A stretch of 32,399 nucleotides of DNA from a virus. The translations under genes and the position numbers were made by a program. The notes under the pieces are model-generated. The model ran no database searches. It was not told the DNA's origin and saw nothing but the letters and a program-made list of their open reading frames with translations. Location: positions 1 to 32,399 of IMG/VR virus record IMGVR_UViG_3300047557_003279; one strand, given 5' to 3'. Each line of letters opens with the position of its first letter. Within the stretch, counting starts at the first letter, position 1. This document shows, piece after piece, positions 23,901 to 29,747 of this stretch.

Positions 23901-24688
23901 GGACTCATAATGCCTGGCCAATCCGGTATTGGTGGAGATGTTTTTGATCCCTCTTTCATCGCCCGATCAAATTCTTTTATTGCTTTTTTACTGATTTCGC
24001 TAAATGGCAACTGCTGCAGTAACGCATTGGCGCCCATGATGTTGAAGTCGGTATTGATTGCCGATCCTGCGGTATAGACGCCGTAAACGGGTCTTCCCCC
24101 TTCACCCGCTTGAGCAGCCTGCCTACCGAGGGCGGTAATACGGTTTGATGCAGATTCCCAAGCTGCTGACTCTTCAGGGGCATTGGGGTTGTAATTAGCA
24201 TCCATGTAGCGGGGGCCGCCGGTTAGTCTTACCGGAATTTCTAACTCATTTTCGCCAATATGGGTCAGATAACGCCCTGCGGCAGCACGATCACCAACTA
24301 ACGGGAATAGGGCGGCCTCTTCTTTGACCAACTGCTCCGGGGTAATGATGCCGATCTTCGGTGGATTAAACATCGGATCGGGGACAGTCGTTGCATACAT
24401 CCCACTTACGGGTCGGGATAACTTTAGGCTACCGCCGACGGGGTGATACAAGCCAAACTCTGTGGCCGCCTTCTTTGAGCGTGGCGGCAGCTTCGCTAGC
24501 CCCTCTTGGATCTCGGCCTCTGTTGCCTCACGGGCTGGCGCCTGCTCCTTGAAAGCATTCTGCCCCGCCGATCGGATTGAGCTCAGTGCGCCCTGGCTGA
24601 TCGGCTCTGCCTCTCTTGGCTTAGAAGACCTCTTGACGGCCCTGCTCAGTGCGCCGACGCCCTCTTTTACACCCTGCATCCTACCCAT
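20915..24688 (-). CDS. Very large polyvalent-type phage protein (1257 residues)
   Basis: A 1257-residue protein with GGAGG six bases before its ATG, between TerL and portal. The N-terminal 450 residues include GIITPEQLVKEEAALFPLVGDRAAAGR and RLTGGPRYM, a module I remember from the polyvalent proteins of phages and conjugative elements, and end at FKEGGAV. Around residues 905-930 comes KTLVIEEIQSDWHQQGRKLGYG and near 1005 PDAPFKKDWYQLAIRRLMKYA, another hallmark of that class. The C-terminus is SFKEGGVV followed by HMRKMARGGLVQKL. Such proteins are often carried in the virion and injected, but their chemistry is mostly unknown. I name no catalytic residues. The repeated KEGG ends suggest fused modules. 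Confidence 0.72.
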   Translation of the reverse strand: MGRMQGVKEGVGALSRAVKRSSKPREAEPISQGALSSIRSAGQNAFKEQAPAREATEAEIQEGLAKLPPRSKKAATEFGLYHPVGGSLKLSRPVSGMYATTVPDPMFNPPKIGIITPEQLVKEEAALFPLVGDRAAAGRYLTHIGENELEIPVRLTGGPRYMDANYNPNAPEESAAWESASNRITALGRQAAQAGEGGRPVYGVYTAGSAINTDFNIMGANALLQQLPFSEISKKAIKEFDRAMKEGSKTSPPIPDWPGIMSPEAQAMILDKSNGIVRTKLFEVMGKENFQSMGFPDVAATRKSIIEPELLDVPTNEAGYRIAKIDTTGRIIENPLIPSDYPVAMAGQVAGRLDLPADYKDVWQSYFDARRLHGKPESGDYRSFSLSHPIQYADDEWLNRLMESRYQLEQRLKEGKAEGGFVESPEGIPPIITELEQGFKEGGAVHMRDGGNPEFEGFFETGQAPDSVRASDEILVGRGVRRKRPQVGEIFETPAYAVKSGLGALGSAAKGAAQATVGTPGDIEMIGRGIGQAISPQAGEDRLDAFLRGMEAETYLPTTENIKTKIDPYLERFGVPPAMGQFETLGEFAGIPISVSAVKRGAEAVKDAVQAIPQTLATPPVGAIDLGGKPEKLSVNQLIAKLEAGEDLTPEQRQKAEYSKTQKEKYAQANIARQAKEPAPKEEKVKVPANELGFYSSVEKGLANTTRTEGSGQDFINDIMKANPSSGELEGTGIIDWLKTKDKVTKEEVQNYLDGHKIEIEETVRGTILSREERQKLRELERAISKGWYDIPQEDLDWYEATKLKLQTFKEPKHERESLMLPGGKNYKEIVLTLPNQPVNQYDQYVRVLNTKYGEGFDRDLIDPSEKQKLTDLWNKSQSPEGSIDLTFRSSHFPEKNILAHMRIQDMTLGGKKTLVIEEIQSDWHQQGRKLGYGQGDEMPADDPDSLLMLYKDRMTQDQINYINDFDKRFTDATPEGQEKLYDEFEDWRKTQRLIGGGVPDAPFKKDWYQLAIRRLMKYAADNDYDQIALVGPEEQIRRGSLGTYVDGLTFEKNKDGSIKLLAEKDQSVILDKTVKPEDLELYVGKSVAKKILSTKDADGTLSGDDLMIGGEGMRQYYGRTYPDSINRIGKKYNANIEKREHIIKEFTSGDVELLHTGEYDRHGKGVIAYGVRDPETDEYIAYEYDFEKALKEANKKAPKTSMWFMDLPADLKSDVKIGQSFKEGGVVTKDNKLREWHMRKMARGGLVQKLIAAQKK

Positions 24689-24749
24689 TGCGTTCCTCCA
24701 TCAACGGGATTGTCATGCCTTGTTGGATTACCCGCCACTCAGACTGCAT
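24681..24749 (-). CDS. Possible 22-residue coupling ORF
   Basis: The ATG at 24749 has GGGAG seven bases upstream and overlaps the end of TerL; its TAG overlaps the start of the 1257-residue gene. The frame encodes MQSEWRVIQQGMTIPLMEER and two further residues. It may be a coupled mini-gene or only a by-product of the strong site that serves the next gene. Very short and unsupported by homology. Confidence 0.28.
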   Translation of the reverse strand: MQSEWRVIQQGMTIPLMEERNG

Positions 24750-26157
24750 ACGGATTCTCCCGCTTTCTGAGTCCGGCATCGATGGCATCTTCCTCATCGT
24801 AGTAATCCTCCCGAGGGGGATCGATCTCAAGCCAGCCCGAGTCTCTAAGGAACCGCAGCGCTTGGGTGCAGGCATCCACAAAGTCATCATGCGTAGACTC
24901 CGGGAATGAGCAGATTTGGGAGACAAAGGGCTCCGCCCAATCCCGGACATAGCCCTTTCGGACTGAGCTCTCCGGTATCCAAACCCGCCCCCTGGCGATG
25001 ATGTTGGACACGATGTTTAGCCGCTGGACCTTATCGGCATTCCCCGGGTTGTAGGCTCGGACAGGCAGGTGAGCCCGCTGCAGGTCTTGGATCAGGCTGA
25101 TCCCTGAGCTCTTGTCTTCCACTAGGATTAGGTCCACCCGCTTTCGCTCCTTGCCCTCCCCGTAGACGGTTTCATACTCCTCAATGACCTTGGGGCGGAG
25201 ATCCGGGTACTGAAGCCTGTCCTGCCAGCAGTCGATGACCATGACCGCCATAGCGCCGTCCAAGGGCTTGAAGACCCCCCAAGTAATGCACGCCGTGGGA
25301 TCGTTGATCGTCTTCTCGGTATAGGCGCAGTCGTAGGACTGGATGATGTACTCAAACTTCGGGAAGGCTTTCTCCGCCGGCCAGAGCTTGAACATCTCCC
25401 GCTTTACGATCCCTGACTCCTCGGGGTCAATGATCTCGGCGTAGATCTCCTGCCTGCCGATCTTGGTGCCTTCGTACTGCAGGATCTGCTTTTGGAAGTT
25501 AGTCGAGAGGTTGACTAGGTTGTCGTAGGTTGAGGCTGTCCGGACAATTACATCATCCCCGTCCCGGCCGACTAGATCGATGATCAGGTCCTTCGGCCGC
25601 GGGGTAGTCGTGCAGATGATCTTGGTCTTTTTGCCCAGGCGGACGGAGAACATGATCTGATCCCACGCCTCATCGAGGTAGTCCCAGGCGGCCAGCTCAT
25701 CGCACCACGCCCCGTGAAACTGCGGCCCCCGGAAGCGCTCAGGCTCAGACGCTGGGATGCCCTTGATCAGGCTGCCATTGGTCAATTTAAGCTCGTGGAA
25801 TGCGCGGTTGTAATCTGCCACAAGTGCACTGGGTATAACTGATAGGAGGCCCGAGTCTCCTTCAAAGCAAGTGGCACGAACATCTGAGGAAGTTGGGGCT
25901 CCAACGAGCCATCTGGTCCCCGGCTCAGTCCAAGCCCACCAACCGACCTGCTCTGCAGCCGTTCGAGTCTTGCCCGCACCCCGGCCGGCCAACATAAGCC
26001 AGATAGACCACCAGTCCCCAGTTGGGACAACCTGATAGATGTGAGCCTTAGCGATCCAGTTAGCCCGCCATGCCCAGGCGATCTGATCCTCAGGCTTAAG
26101 CTGGTCGAACTTGGCCTGAGTCTTTGGATCTTTAAGGATCTCAAGAATCTCTTCCAA
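24739..26157 (-). CDS. Terminase large subunit (TerL)
   Basis: A 472-residue packaging motor ATPase/nuclease. Walker A is GRGAGKT at 58-64. Walker B is AWCDE at 150-154, with motif C TTT at 183-185. The nuclease domain has SYDCAYT around Asp276, VEDKSSG around Asp348 and THDDFVDA around Asp424-425. The only start available is TTG at 26157; no ATG or GTG lies upstream before the in-frame context of the previous gene, and no strong ribosome site is present, so coupling to the previous stop (26162-26164) is likely. It cuts concatemeric DNA and pumps it through the portal. The motif set matches the large-terminase superfamily; the packaging mode (cos or pac) cannot be decided from it. Confidence 0.95.
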   Translation of the reverse strand: MEEILEILKDPKTQAKFDQLKPEDQIAWAWRANWIAKAHIYQVVPTGDWWSIWLMLAGRGAGKTRTAAEQVGWWAWTEPGTRWLVGAPTSSDVRATCFEGDSGLLSVIPSALVADYNRAFHELKLTNGSLIKGIPASEPERFRGPQFHGAWCDELAAWDYLDEAWDQIMFSVRLGKKTKIICTTTPRPKDLIIDLVGRDGDDVIVRTASTYDNLVNLSTNFQKQILQYEGTKIGRQEIYAEIIDPEESGIVKREMFKLWPAEKAFPKFEYIIQSYDCAYTEKTINDPTACITWGVFKPLDGAMAVMVIDCWQDRLQYPDLRPKVIEEYETVYGEGKERKRVDLILVEDKSSGISLIQDLQRAHLPVRAYNPGNADKVQRLNIVSNIIARGRVWIPESSVRKGYVRDWAEPFVSQICSFPESTHDDFVDACTQALRFLRDSGWLEIDPPREDYYDEEDAIDAGLRKRENPYAV

Positions 26158-26161
26158 GCAC

Positions 26162-26677
26162 TTACCACTTACCCTTTGACATCTTTTTCACCGCCCCGCC
26201 CTTTTTATAGGCCCGCGGGCTTGAGGCAGACAGCGTTGTCCGTGCAGATGAAAGGGGGTCCAAAGCCGCCATCGGAAGAAAATACTCCGGCTGTCTCGGT
26301 TCTCCGCCACGGATGCGCGGAACATAGGCTCCAATCCTCTTTTCATTCGGCATCCCAACTTCCGGAGACCTAACCTCCATCGGGCGGAATCCCTCAATGC
26401 CCGCAATCACTTTTTCCTCATCGGTCACCCTTGGGGCCGGAGTCGGGCTGATTGCCGCTGCATCAGCTGCAGACGCCTGCCGATACCGATTTCCTATTTC
26501 TTCTAAATTTCCACCTGTAGCTCTCGCCATCTGGCTTACCGAGACCCCGTATTGGTCCATCGCCTTAGCGATGTCTCTGTCAGAAAGCCCTGGGTTTGAG
26601 CTCAAATATGCTCGAATCTGATCATCACTAACTGATTCCGGTGCCAGTTCTGGTGGTGGTAGTCTTGGTGTAGACAT
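26162..26677 (-). CDS. Linker-type protein with short helical module and KKGG tail
   Basis: This is a 171-residue protein with AAAGG before its ATG, between small and large terminase. The first 65 residues (DDQIRAYLSSNPGLSDRDIAKAMDQYGVSVSQMARATGGNLEEIGNRY) form a helical pattern I remember from environmental phage proteins, with a HTH-like look (SDRDIAKAMDQYGVSVSQMARATG). A proline/charge-rich linker follows. The C-terminus is PRAYKKGGAVKKMSKGKW, the same basic tag found in three other proteins here. A role in packaging or virion assembly is possible from position only. Confidence 0.72.
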   Translation of the reverse strand: MSTPRLPPPELAPESVSDDQIRAYLSSNPGLSDRDIAKAMDQYGVSVSQMARATGGNLEEIGNRYRQASAADAAAISPTPAPRVTDEEKVIAGIEGFRPMEVRSPEVGMPNEKRIGAYVPRIRGGEPRQPEYFLPMAALDPLSSARTTLSASSPRAYKKGGAVKKMSKGKW

Positions 26678-26680
26678 GAT

Positions 26681-27244
26681 TTACCTTTCTTGGTTTACCT
26701 GCTTTTTGGCCTCCATAGCCGTCAGCAAGTTGTTAAACAATCCTTTGGCTTCGATCGATGCTTCAATTTTGAGCGGGTTATCTTTATCTCCAGCCAGCTC
26801 TACCCGATCGCCATATTTCCTCGGCTTTAGCTTGGCAGCCACCCACTTCCTGGCGTCCACCCGCAGGCGCATCCATTGGATATAGGCCGAGTCAAATGAG
26901 GTGCCACCGTCCTTATCCACCTTCTGCAGGGGCATATCATCAGCAATAGCTTGGATCTCATCGGCCAAAGTATCTGCCTGATCTTCCCTCGCTTTTGTGT
27001 ACATCTCCGAAAACTCAGAAAAGCGGGACAGCCAAAGATATACCGTGCTCTGTACCGGCATACCTTCATCCATACATATCTGCCTTAATGGTTCTCCATT
27101 GGAGATACGGACACAAATATCTGCGGCTAACTTAGGATCGTATTTTGTTGGGCGGCCAATGGGGAATTTTTGCGGCGGCTCTTGATCCGAAACCGACTTG
27201 GATTCCGATTCGGTTTCAGTTTGTTTCTTTCGAGTTTCAGGCAT
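26681..27244 (-). CDS. Terminase small subunit (TerS, Sf6-like)
   Basis: A 187-residue protein two genes upstream of TerL. It has a Ser/Glu/Thr-rich N-terminal tail (ETESESKSVSDQE) and a helix-turn-helix-like region, GRPTKYDPKLAADICVRISNGEPLRQICMDEGMPVQSTVYLWL at about residues 29-72. A helical part follows (EMYTKAREDQADTLADEIQAIADDMP, IQWMRLRVDARKWVAAKLKPRKYGDRVEL). That last stretch matches the Sf6-type TerS pattern I know. TerS binds the packaging start site and brings TerL to it. The repeated boxes inside and upstream of this gene (27205-27221 and 27965-27989) are candidate binding sites. The ATG has AAGGG only two bases upstream. Confidence 0.85.
   Translation of the reverse strand: MPETRKKQTETESESKSVSDQEPPQKFPIGRPTKYDPKLAADICVRISNGEPLRQICMDEGMPVQSTVYLWLSRFSEFSEMYTKAREDQADTLADEIQAIADDMPLQKVDKDGGTSFDSAYIQWMRLRVDARKWVAAKLKPRKYGDRVELAGDKDNPLKIEASIEAKGLFNNLLTAMEAKKQVNQER
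27205..27221. repeat. CCGATTCGGTTTCAGTT box inside TerS, copy of 27965-27981
   Basis: These 17 bases match 27965-27981 (CCAATTCGGTTTCAGTT) at 16 of 17 positions, although one lies inside the TerS coding region and the other in a gap. An inverted partial match (CCGAAACCGA) lies at 27187-27196, and a CCAAT/ATTGG palindrome at 27255-27267. Confidence 0.6.
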
Positions 27245-27254
27245 GACCCTTAGT

Positions 27255-27267
27255 CCAATCGAATTGG
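27255..27267. promoter_or_regulatory. CCAAT-CGA-ATTGG palindrome before TerS
   Basis: A perfect five-base inverted repeat with a three-base centre lies 11 bases before the TerS start, in the short gap after the XF1762-like gene. It shares ATTGG/CCAAT with the boxes at 27205 and 27965. A TerS- or repressor-binding site is possible; no protein can be named. Confidence 0.4.
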
Positions 27268-27281
27268 TTAATTGAGCGAGT

Positions 27282-27767
27282 TTAAGGGCTATCCCCTTTT
27301 TCTGCCACCGCCTCCCACCTAAACTTCATCTGACCATAGATCGGTTGCCATTCCCTGCTCATTCCATCACGCCTCGATTTCTCTGCCCATCGGTCATGGG
27401 GTTTGACCTCACCGACTATTTTCCATCCGGCGCCGCGGAGACTGGAGCCGCTCTCGGTCTGCAGGGTGTAAGTCACCATTCGGCGGCCACCCATCATCTG
27501 CCAAACCCGCCAACACCGGCCATACAAAAAAGAGCAGGTGTTTTTTGGGGCGTCATCCAAGACGCAGACCCGGGTAACTTCCACGGTATATCCGTCCATC
27601 AGGGTGGCCGATACCGGGTTTCCAACAATCGCCACCCCTACCAACCGATCTCCATCCGAGGCTCCGATCGAAAACTTTGCTCCCTGCACGGGCTTATTGT
27701 GCCGGTGGAAGCTCTCCACAAATCGGTTAGCCTCTGTCGTGCTTATCGGGACTACGATCAGACTCAA
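27282..27767 (-). CDS. XF1762-like protein (N-acetyltransferase-like fold)
   Basis: A 161-residue protein that begins with TTG at 27767; AAGGA lies six bases upstream and the TTG overlaps the previous stop (TTGA). IVVPISTTEANRFVESFHRHNKPVQGAKFSIGASDGDRLVGVAIVGNPVSATLMDGYTVEVTRVCVLDDAPKNTCSFLYGRCWRVWQMMG matches the XF1762 family seen in phages and prophages. The final part (RRMVTYTLQTESGSSLRGAGWKIVGEV...WQPIYGQMKFRWEA) is the family's usual C-terminus. The fold resembles GNAT acetyltransferases, but I know of no assigned substrate. It lies directly before the small terminase, a common place for this gene. Confidence 0.87.
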   Translation of the reverse strand: MSLIVVPISTTEANRFVESFHRHNKPVQGAKFSIGASDGDRLVGVAIVGNPVSATLMDGYTVEVTRVCVLDDAPKNTCSFLYGRCWRVWQMMGGRRMVTYTLQTESGSSLRGAGWKIVGEVKPHDRWAEKSRRDGMSREWQPIYGQMKFRWEAVAEKGDSP

Positions 27768-27910
27768 CTATTTTCCTTGCCATCTATGACTTGGCGGGGC
27801 AGGTTGTGTACGAACAACCGAACCCCACATTGCCGGAATTCTTTAGTTCCCTGCCCCATACGACTGGGCACTACCCCGGTGGGGACCGGACGACTGTTGG
27901 TAGCACCCAT
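27764..27910 (-). CDS. Possible small basic protein, 48 residues
   Basis: The ATG at 27910 opens a 48-codon frame that ends in a TTGA overlap with the XF1762-like gene. Weak GGGGA lies about nine bases upstream. The product starts MGATNSRPVPTGVVPSR and contains KEFRQCGVRLFVHNLPRQVI. It is basic and has one cysteine, with no motif I recognise. The exact overlap and its TTG partner argue for translation; the weak ribosome site and lack of homology argue caution. Confidence 0.5.
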   Translation of the reverse strand: MGATNSRPVPTGVVPSRMGQGTKEFRQCGVRLFVHNLPRQVIDGKENS

Positions 27911-28037
27911 GCGTATTGGTCCCCGAATTTAACGGCTCCGGGGTGCCGACTACATTTCATTAAACCAATTCGGTTTCAGTTCGGTTTCAATTTGCTCTTA
28001 CTTGAAGAGCTTTTCCATAGTTAGCATTTTCCTCTCT
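27911..28037. other. Non-coding gap with direct repeats
   Basis: This 127-base gap has no supported gene. It holds two TTCGGTTTCA boxes at 27969-27978 and 27980-27989 (period 11), a perfect six-base hairpin (27994-27999 with 28005-28010) and a nine-codon frame with AGAGG upstream (near 28028) that I regard as chance or a leader. I see no convincing sigma70 promoter. A terminase or regulatory protein may bind the repeats. Confidence 0.5.
27965..27989. repeat. Two tandem TTCGGTTTCA boxes, period 11
   Basis: TTCGGTTTCA occurs at 27969-27978 and 27980-27989; a third copy is at 27209-27218 inside the TerS gene. Spacing of about one helical turn would place two proteins on one face of the DNA. Confidence 0.6.
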
Positions 28038-28256
28038 TTACACCGGGTTGTCATTGCGGTTTTCCTCTATGGTGATCGTGTAGGCCGTCCCGTGCTTATC
28101 CACTACGCTTAGAGTCTTCTTGGTCGATCGGTAGGACCCGTCCGGGTTTAGGTCAAATTGGACCTTACCCACGGTATCGATAAAGCCCTCCACATCATTC
28201 TTCTTTAGGTTCTTTTGAATAATGTGAGACAGATAGTCGCAATAAGCAAGAATCAT
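28038..28256 (-). CDS. Small unknown protein, 72 residues
   Basis: The ATG overlaps the upstream stop (ATGA). The product (MILAYCDYLSHIIQKNLKKN, then GFIDTVGKVQFDLNPDGSYRSTKKTLSVVDKHGTAYTITIEE) has an N-terminal helix and a beta-rich second half with the pattern of a small beta-barrel. I do not recognise a family. It is part of the tight string of small genes downstream of the promoter at 29399-29427. Confidence 0.68.
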   Translation of the reverse strand: MILAYCDYLSHIIQKNLKKNDVEGFIDTVGKVQFDLNPDGSYRSTKKTLSVVDKHGTAYTITIEENRNDNPV

Positions 28257-28459
28257 TTCTTATCCCTCAGTTCAAAGATTTCAAAAGCCCGGACAAATAG
28301 ATCGGGCCAAGTGGCCTGAATCTTTTCCCGGTTGGTCGGATCAGCCCTAAACCAAGTCAGGGCCAAGGACTCAGCGAAACCGCCTAAGTGGCCATTGGCC
28401 ATGATATTGGCCGCTTGGTGGTATTCCACCGGACGGTGCATTTTGATGATATTGCTCAT
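28253..28459 (-). CDS. Small unknown protein, 68 or 73 residues
   Basis: The ATG at 28459 overlaps the previous stop (ATGA); an in-frame ATG at 28474 is also possible and neither has a clear ribosome site. The product (IIKMHRPVEYHQAANIMANGHLGGFAESLALTWFRADPTNREKIQATWPDLFVRAFEIFELRDKK) is helical with several conserved-looking Trp and Phe residues. I do not recognise a family and assign no function. Chain position and overlaps on both ends support it as a gene. Confidence 0.65.
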   Translation of the reverse strand: MSNIIKMHRPVEYHQAANIMANGHLGGFAESLALTWFRADPTNREKIQATWPDLFVRAFEIFELRDKK

Positions 28460-28626
28460 CTGTTTTTTTCCCATCCATAAAAGACCCCCTCAGGGGCGGT
28501 TTCGTTAAGCCTCTCGGCCTCATCTTGCGCCTCAAACTTCTCCTCAAACCAAGCCACCTGCTTGGCTGAGGTGAAGCCCACAAACTCAATTACATTCCAA
28601 CCTAAGGCTACTTGTACCCATGCCAT
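28456..28626 (-). CDS. Small unknown protein, 56 residues
   Basis: The ATG at 28626 has GGAGG upstream and lies three bases past the previous gene's TGA; the stop overlaps the next start (ATGA). The product starts MAWVQVALGWNVIEFVGFTS and ends with NETAPEGVFYGWEKNR. Trp- and Gly-rich, with a possible short amphipathic helix (FEEKFEAQDEAERL). I know no family for it. The ribosome site and two junctions support it. Confidence 0.7.
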   Translation of the reverse strand: MAWVQVALGWNVIEFVGFTSAKQVAWFEEKFEAQDEAERLNETAPEGVFYGWEKNR

Positions 28627-28628
28627 GA

Positions 28629-28811
28629 TCAACCCTCCAAATTAAAAAATACCGATGGAACAGTCTTCCCATCTTTCAATTTGAGCCAATGCTCCCCGTT
28701 ATGAAAGTAAATCTTTAAAAACTCCATCTTTTCCCCCACCGCAATCTCTTGCTTAGTTGGGGAGAGGATTGATGGAACTTTAGATCTGCAAGTTGCAATT
28801 TTGAATGCCAT
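28629..28811 (-). CDS. Small unknown protein, 60 residues
   Basis: A short protein with GGGAG seven bases before the ATG, two bases after the preceding stop. MAFKIATCRSKVPSILSPTK then GEKMEFLKIYFHNGEHWLKLKDGKTVPSVFFN is basic and beta-rich. It has no signal peptide or known motif. It is one of the small genes likely read from the promoter at 29399-29427. Confidence 0.65.
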   Translation of the reverse strand: MAFKIATCRSKVPSILSPTKQEIAVGEKMEFLKIYFHNGEHWLKLKDGKTVPSVFFNLEG

Positions 28812-28813
28812 GA

Positions 28814-29047
28814 TTACGCTCCCAAATTTTGAATGTGTTGATCAATGATTTTTGTGCTTTGGGCAAGGCCCTTTTCGTTGGACTCATCCTTATAAAGATC
28901 CCAAGTCCATGCCTTTTTAGGAGATGCCATAAAGGTCAGAACCGCACCATCATCAGTCTGATAGGTGTATTTGGTTTCGGTTTTTGGAATCTGTTTGCCC
29001 CGAAACTTGATTGTCATCTGAACCGATTGAGTGTTGATCAGTTTCAT
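28814..29047 (-). CDS. Small unknown protein, 77 residues
   Basis: Three ATGs in a row (29053, 29050, 29047) follow AAGGAG; only the third has a good six-base spacing, so I chose 29047. The previous gene's TAA overlaps the ribosome site. The product (MKLINTQSVQMTIKFRGKQIPKTETKYTYQTDDGAVLTFMASPKKAWTWDLYKDES) is beta-rich and then helical. No family is recognised. Confidence 0.7.
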   Translation of the reverse strand: MKLINTQSVQMTIKFRGKQIPKTETKYTYQTDDGAVLTFMASPKKAWTWDLYKDESNEKGLAQSTKIIDQHIQNLGA

Positions 29048-29057
29048 CATCATCTCC

Positions 29058-29354
29058 TTATCGTGCGGTGGTTTTGACAGAAATAACGGGCGTGGTCTTG
29101 GTGTACTTGGCAACCACTTCTTCTGTGATCTGAAGATCGGCAAAGAGTTTTTTGTAGTTCACAACTTTACGATCTGCCTCAACGACTAAAGCCCGAAACA
29201 GATTGCCGATGAACTCATGTTGACCCTCAGGGAGAATCGCAATGTCTTTGAGATTGTCTTTGATTGATTCTGCTTCTTTGGACAAACGATCGATCTCAGC
29301 CAAGAGAAGACCTAAGCGATCAATGTCAGAGGTGATGATGTCAGTAGTGTTCAT
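29058..29354 (-). CDS. Conserved phage protein with coiled coil, unknown function
   Basis: A 98-residue protein, the first gene after the promoter at 29399-29427. The N-terminal half is a coiled coil (DRLGLLLAEIDRLSKEAESIKDNLKDIA). The second half has the pattern LFRALVVEADRKVVNYKKLFADLQITEEVVAKYTK...VISVKTTAR, which I remember as a recurrent small-protein family in phages (fragments such as F.A.v...R..vd.k.i...L). No function is known to me. AGGA lies five bases before its ATG. Confidence 0.75.
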   Translation of the reverse strand: MNTTDIITSDIDRLGLLLAEIDRLSKEAESIKDNLKDIAILPEGQHEFIGNLFRALVVEADRKVVNYKKLFADLQITEEVVAKYTKTTPVISVKTTAR

Positions 29355-29398
29355 TTCTTTCCTATCCTTTCCTAAACGATCACGATGACCGTAGAGAA

Positions 29399-29427
29399 AC
29401 TATAAGTCCAAATTTAAGAAATGTCAA
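29399..29427 (-). promoter_or_regulatory. Near-consensus sigma70 promoter
   Basis: On the minus strand TTGACA (29422-29427) is separated by exactly 17 bases from TATAGT (29399-29404). The bases just upstream are A/T-rich, as in an UP element. The gap between the nuclease stop and the next gene start is about 96 bases, and the predicted transcript begins there. It would feed the small genes at 29354-28038 and possibly TerS and beyond. Confidence 0.85.
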
Positions 29428-29450
29428 AATATTTTAATATCCCCTACTTT

Positions 29451-29747
29451 TTACTCAGGTATTACCTTTAGCCTCCCGGACTCAAACAACCACCCAATCG
29501 TTTTGCGGTGCGCCATTTCCCATAGGTCCTGCCGGTCCTCCTTGCTCATCTTAGAGCCTTGATCCAGCTCCATATGGCAGGAGTAGCACAGGGCGGCTAT
29601 CCGGTAGTCGTGGGCCTTTATGGCCGTTCCCTTGCCGTCCCGCTGCTGGTTGGAGTGGGCAGCCACCACCGTCCCGTCTTGGGCCCCGCAGAGCTGGCAG
29701 GGAGACTCCCGGACGATCTCTAAAAGGGTCTTATTTCTGTAGTTCAC
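29451..29747 (-). CDS. YbcO-like HNH-type nuclease
   Basis: A 98-residue protein that starts with GTG at 29747, AAGGA six bases upstream, and overlaps the methyltransferase end by 17 bases. The family pattern of YbcO/DUF1364 nucleases is visible: CQLCG (Cys17, Cys20), VVAAHSNQ (His31), GTAIKAHDYRIAALCYSCHMELDQG (Cys54, Cys57, His58) and AHRKTIGWLFESGRLKV. The four cysteines would bind zinc and the His residues support DNA cleavage. Such genes occur in lambdoid prophages next to recombination genes. Here it is paired with a DNA methyltransferase. The true target is unknown. Confidence 0.83.
   Translation of the reverse strand: MNYRNKTLLEIVRESPCQLCGAQDGTVVAAHSNQQRDGKGTAIKAHDYRIAALCYSCHMELDQGSKMSKEDRQDLWEMAHRKTIGWLFESGRLKVIPE

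Noticed and set aside
24681-24950. 89-codon frame overlapping the 3' end of TerL
   Set aside because: The upstream part lies in TerL coding sequence with no ribosome site; only the last 22 codons have a plausible start, and that part is listed separately at low confidence.
27764-27910. tRNA or other structured RNA in the GC-rich stretch near 27.8 kb
   Set aside because: No cloverleaf can be drawn from GGGGTTCGGTTGTTC and surrounding stems, whereas a coding frame with an exact TTGA junction fits.
27994-28010. Terminator on the minus strand in the gap before the XF1762 gene
   Set aside because: The stem is only six pairs and is followed by AAATTG on the minus strand; the T-run lies on the plus-strand side, where no gene is supported.
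28371-28589. 72-codon frame across the 28456-28626 and 28253-28459 genes
   Set aside because: It has no start signal and runs out of frame with two genes that share an exact ATGA junction and a GGAGG site.
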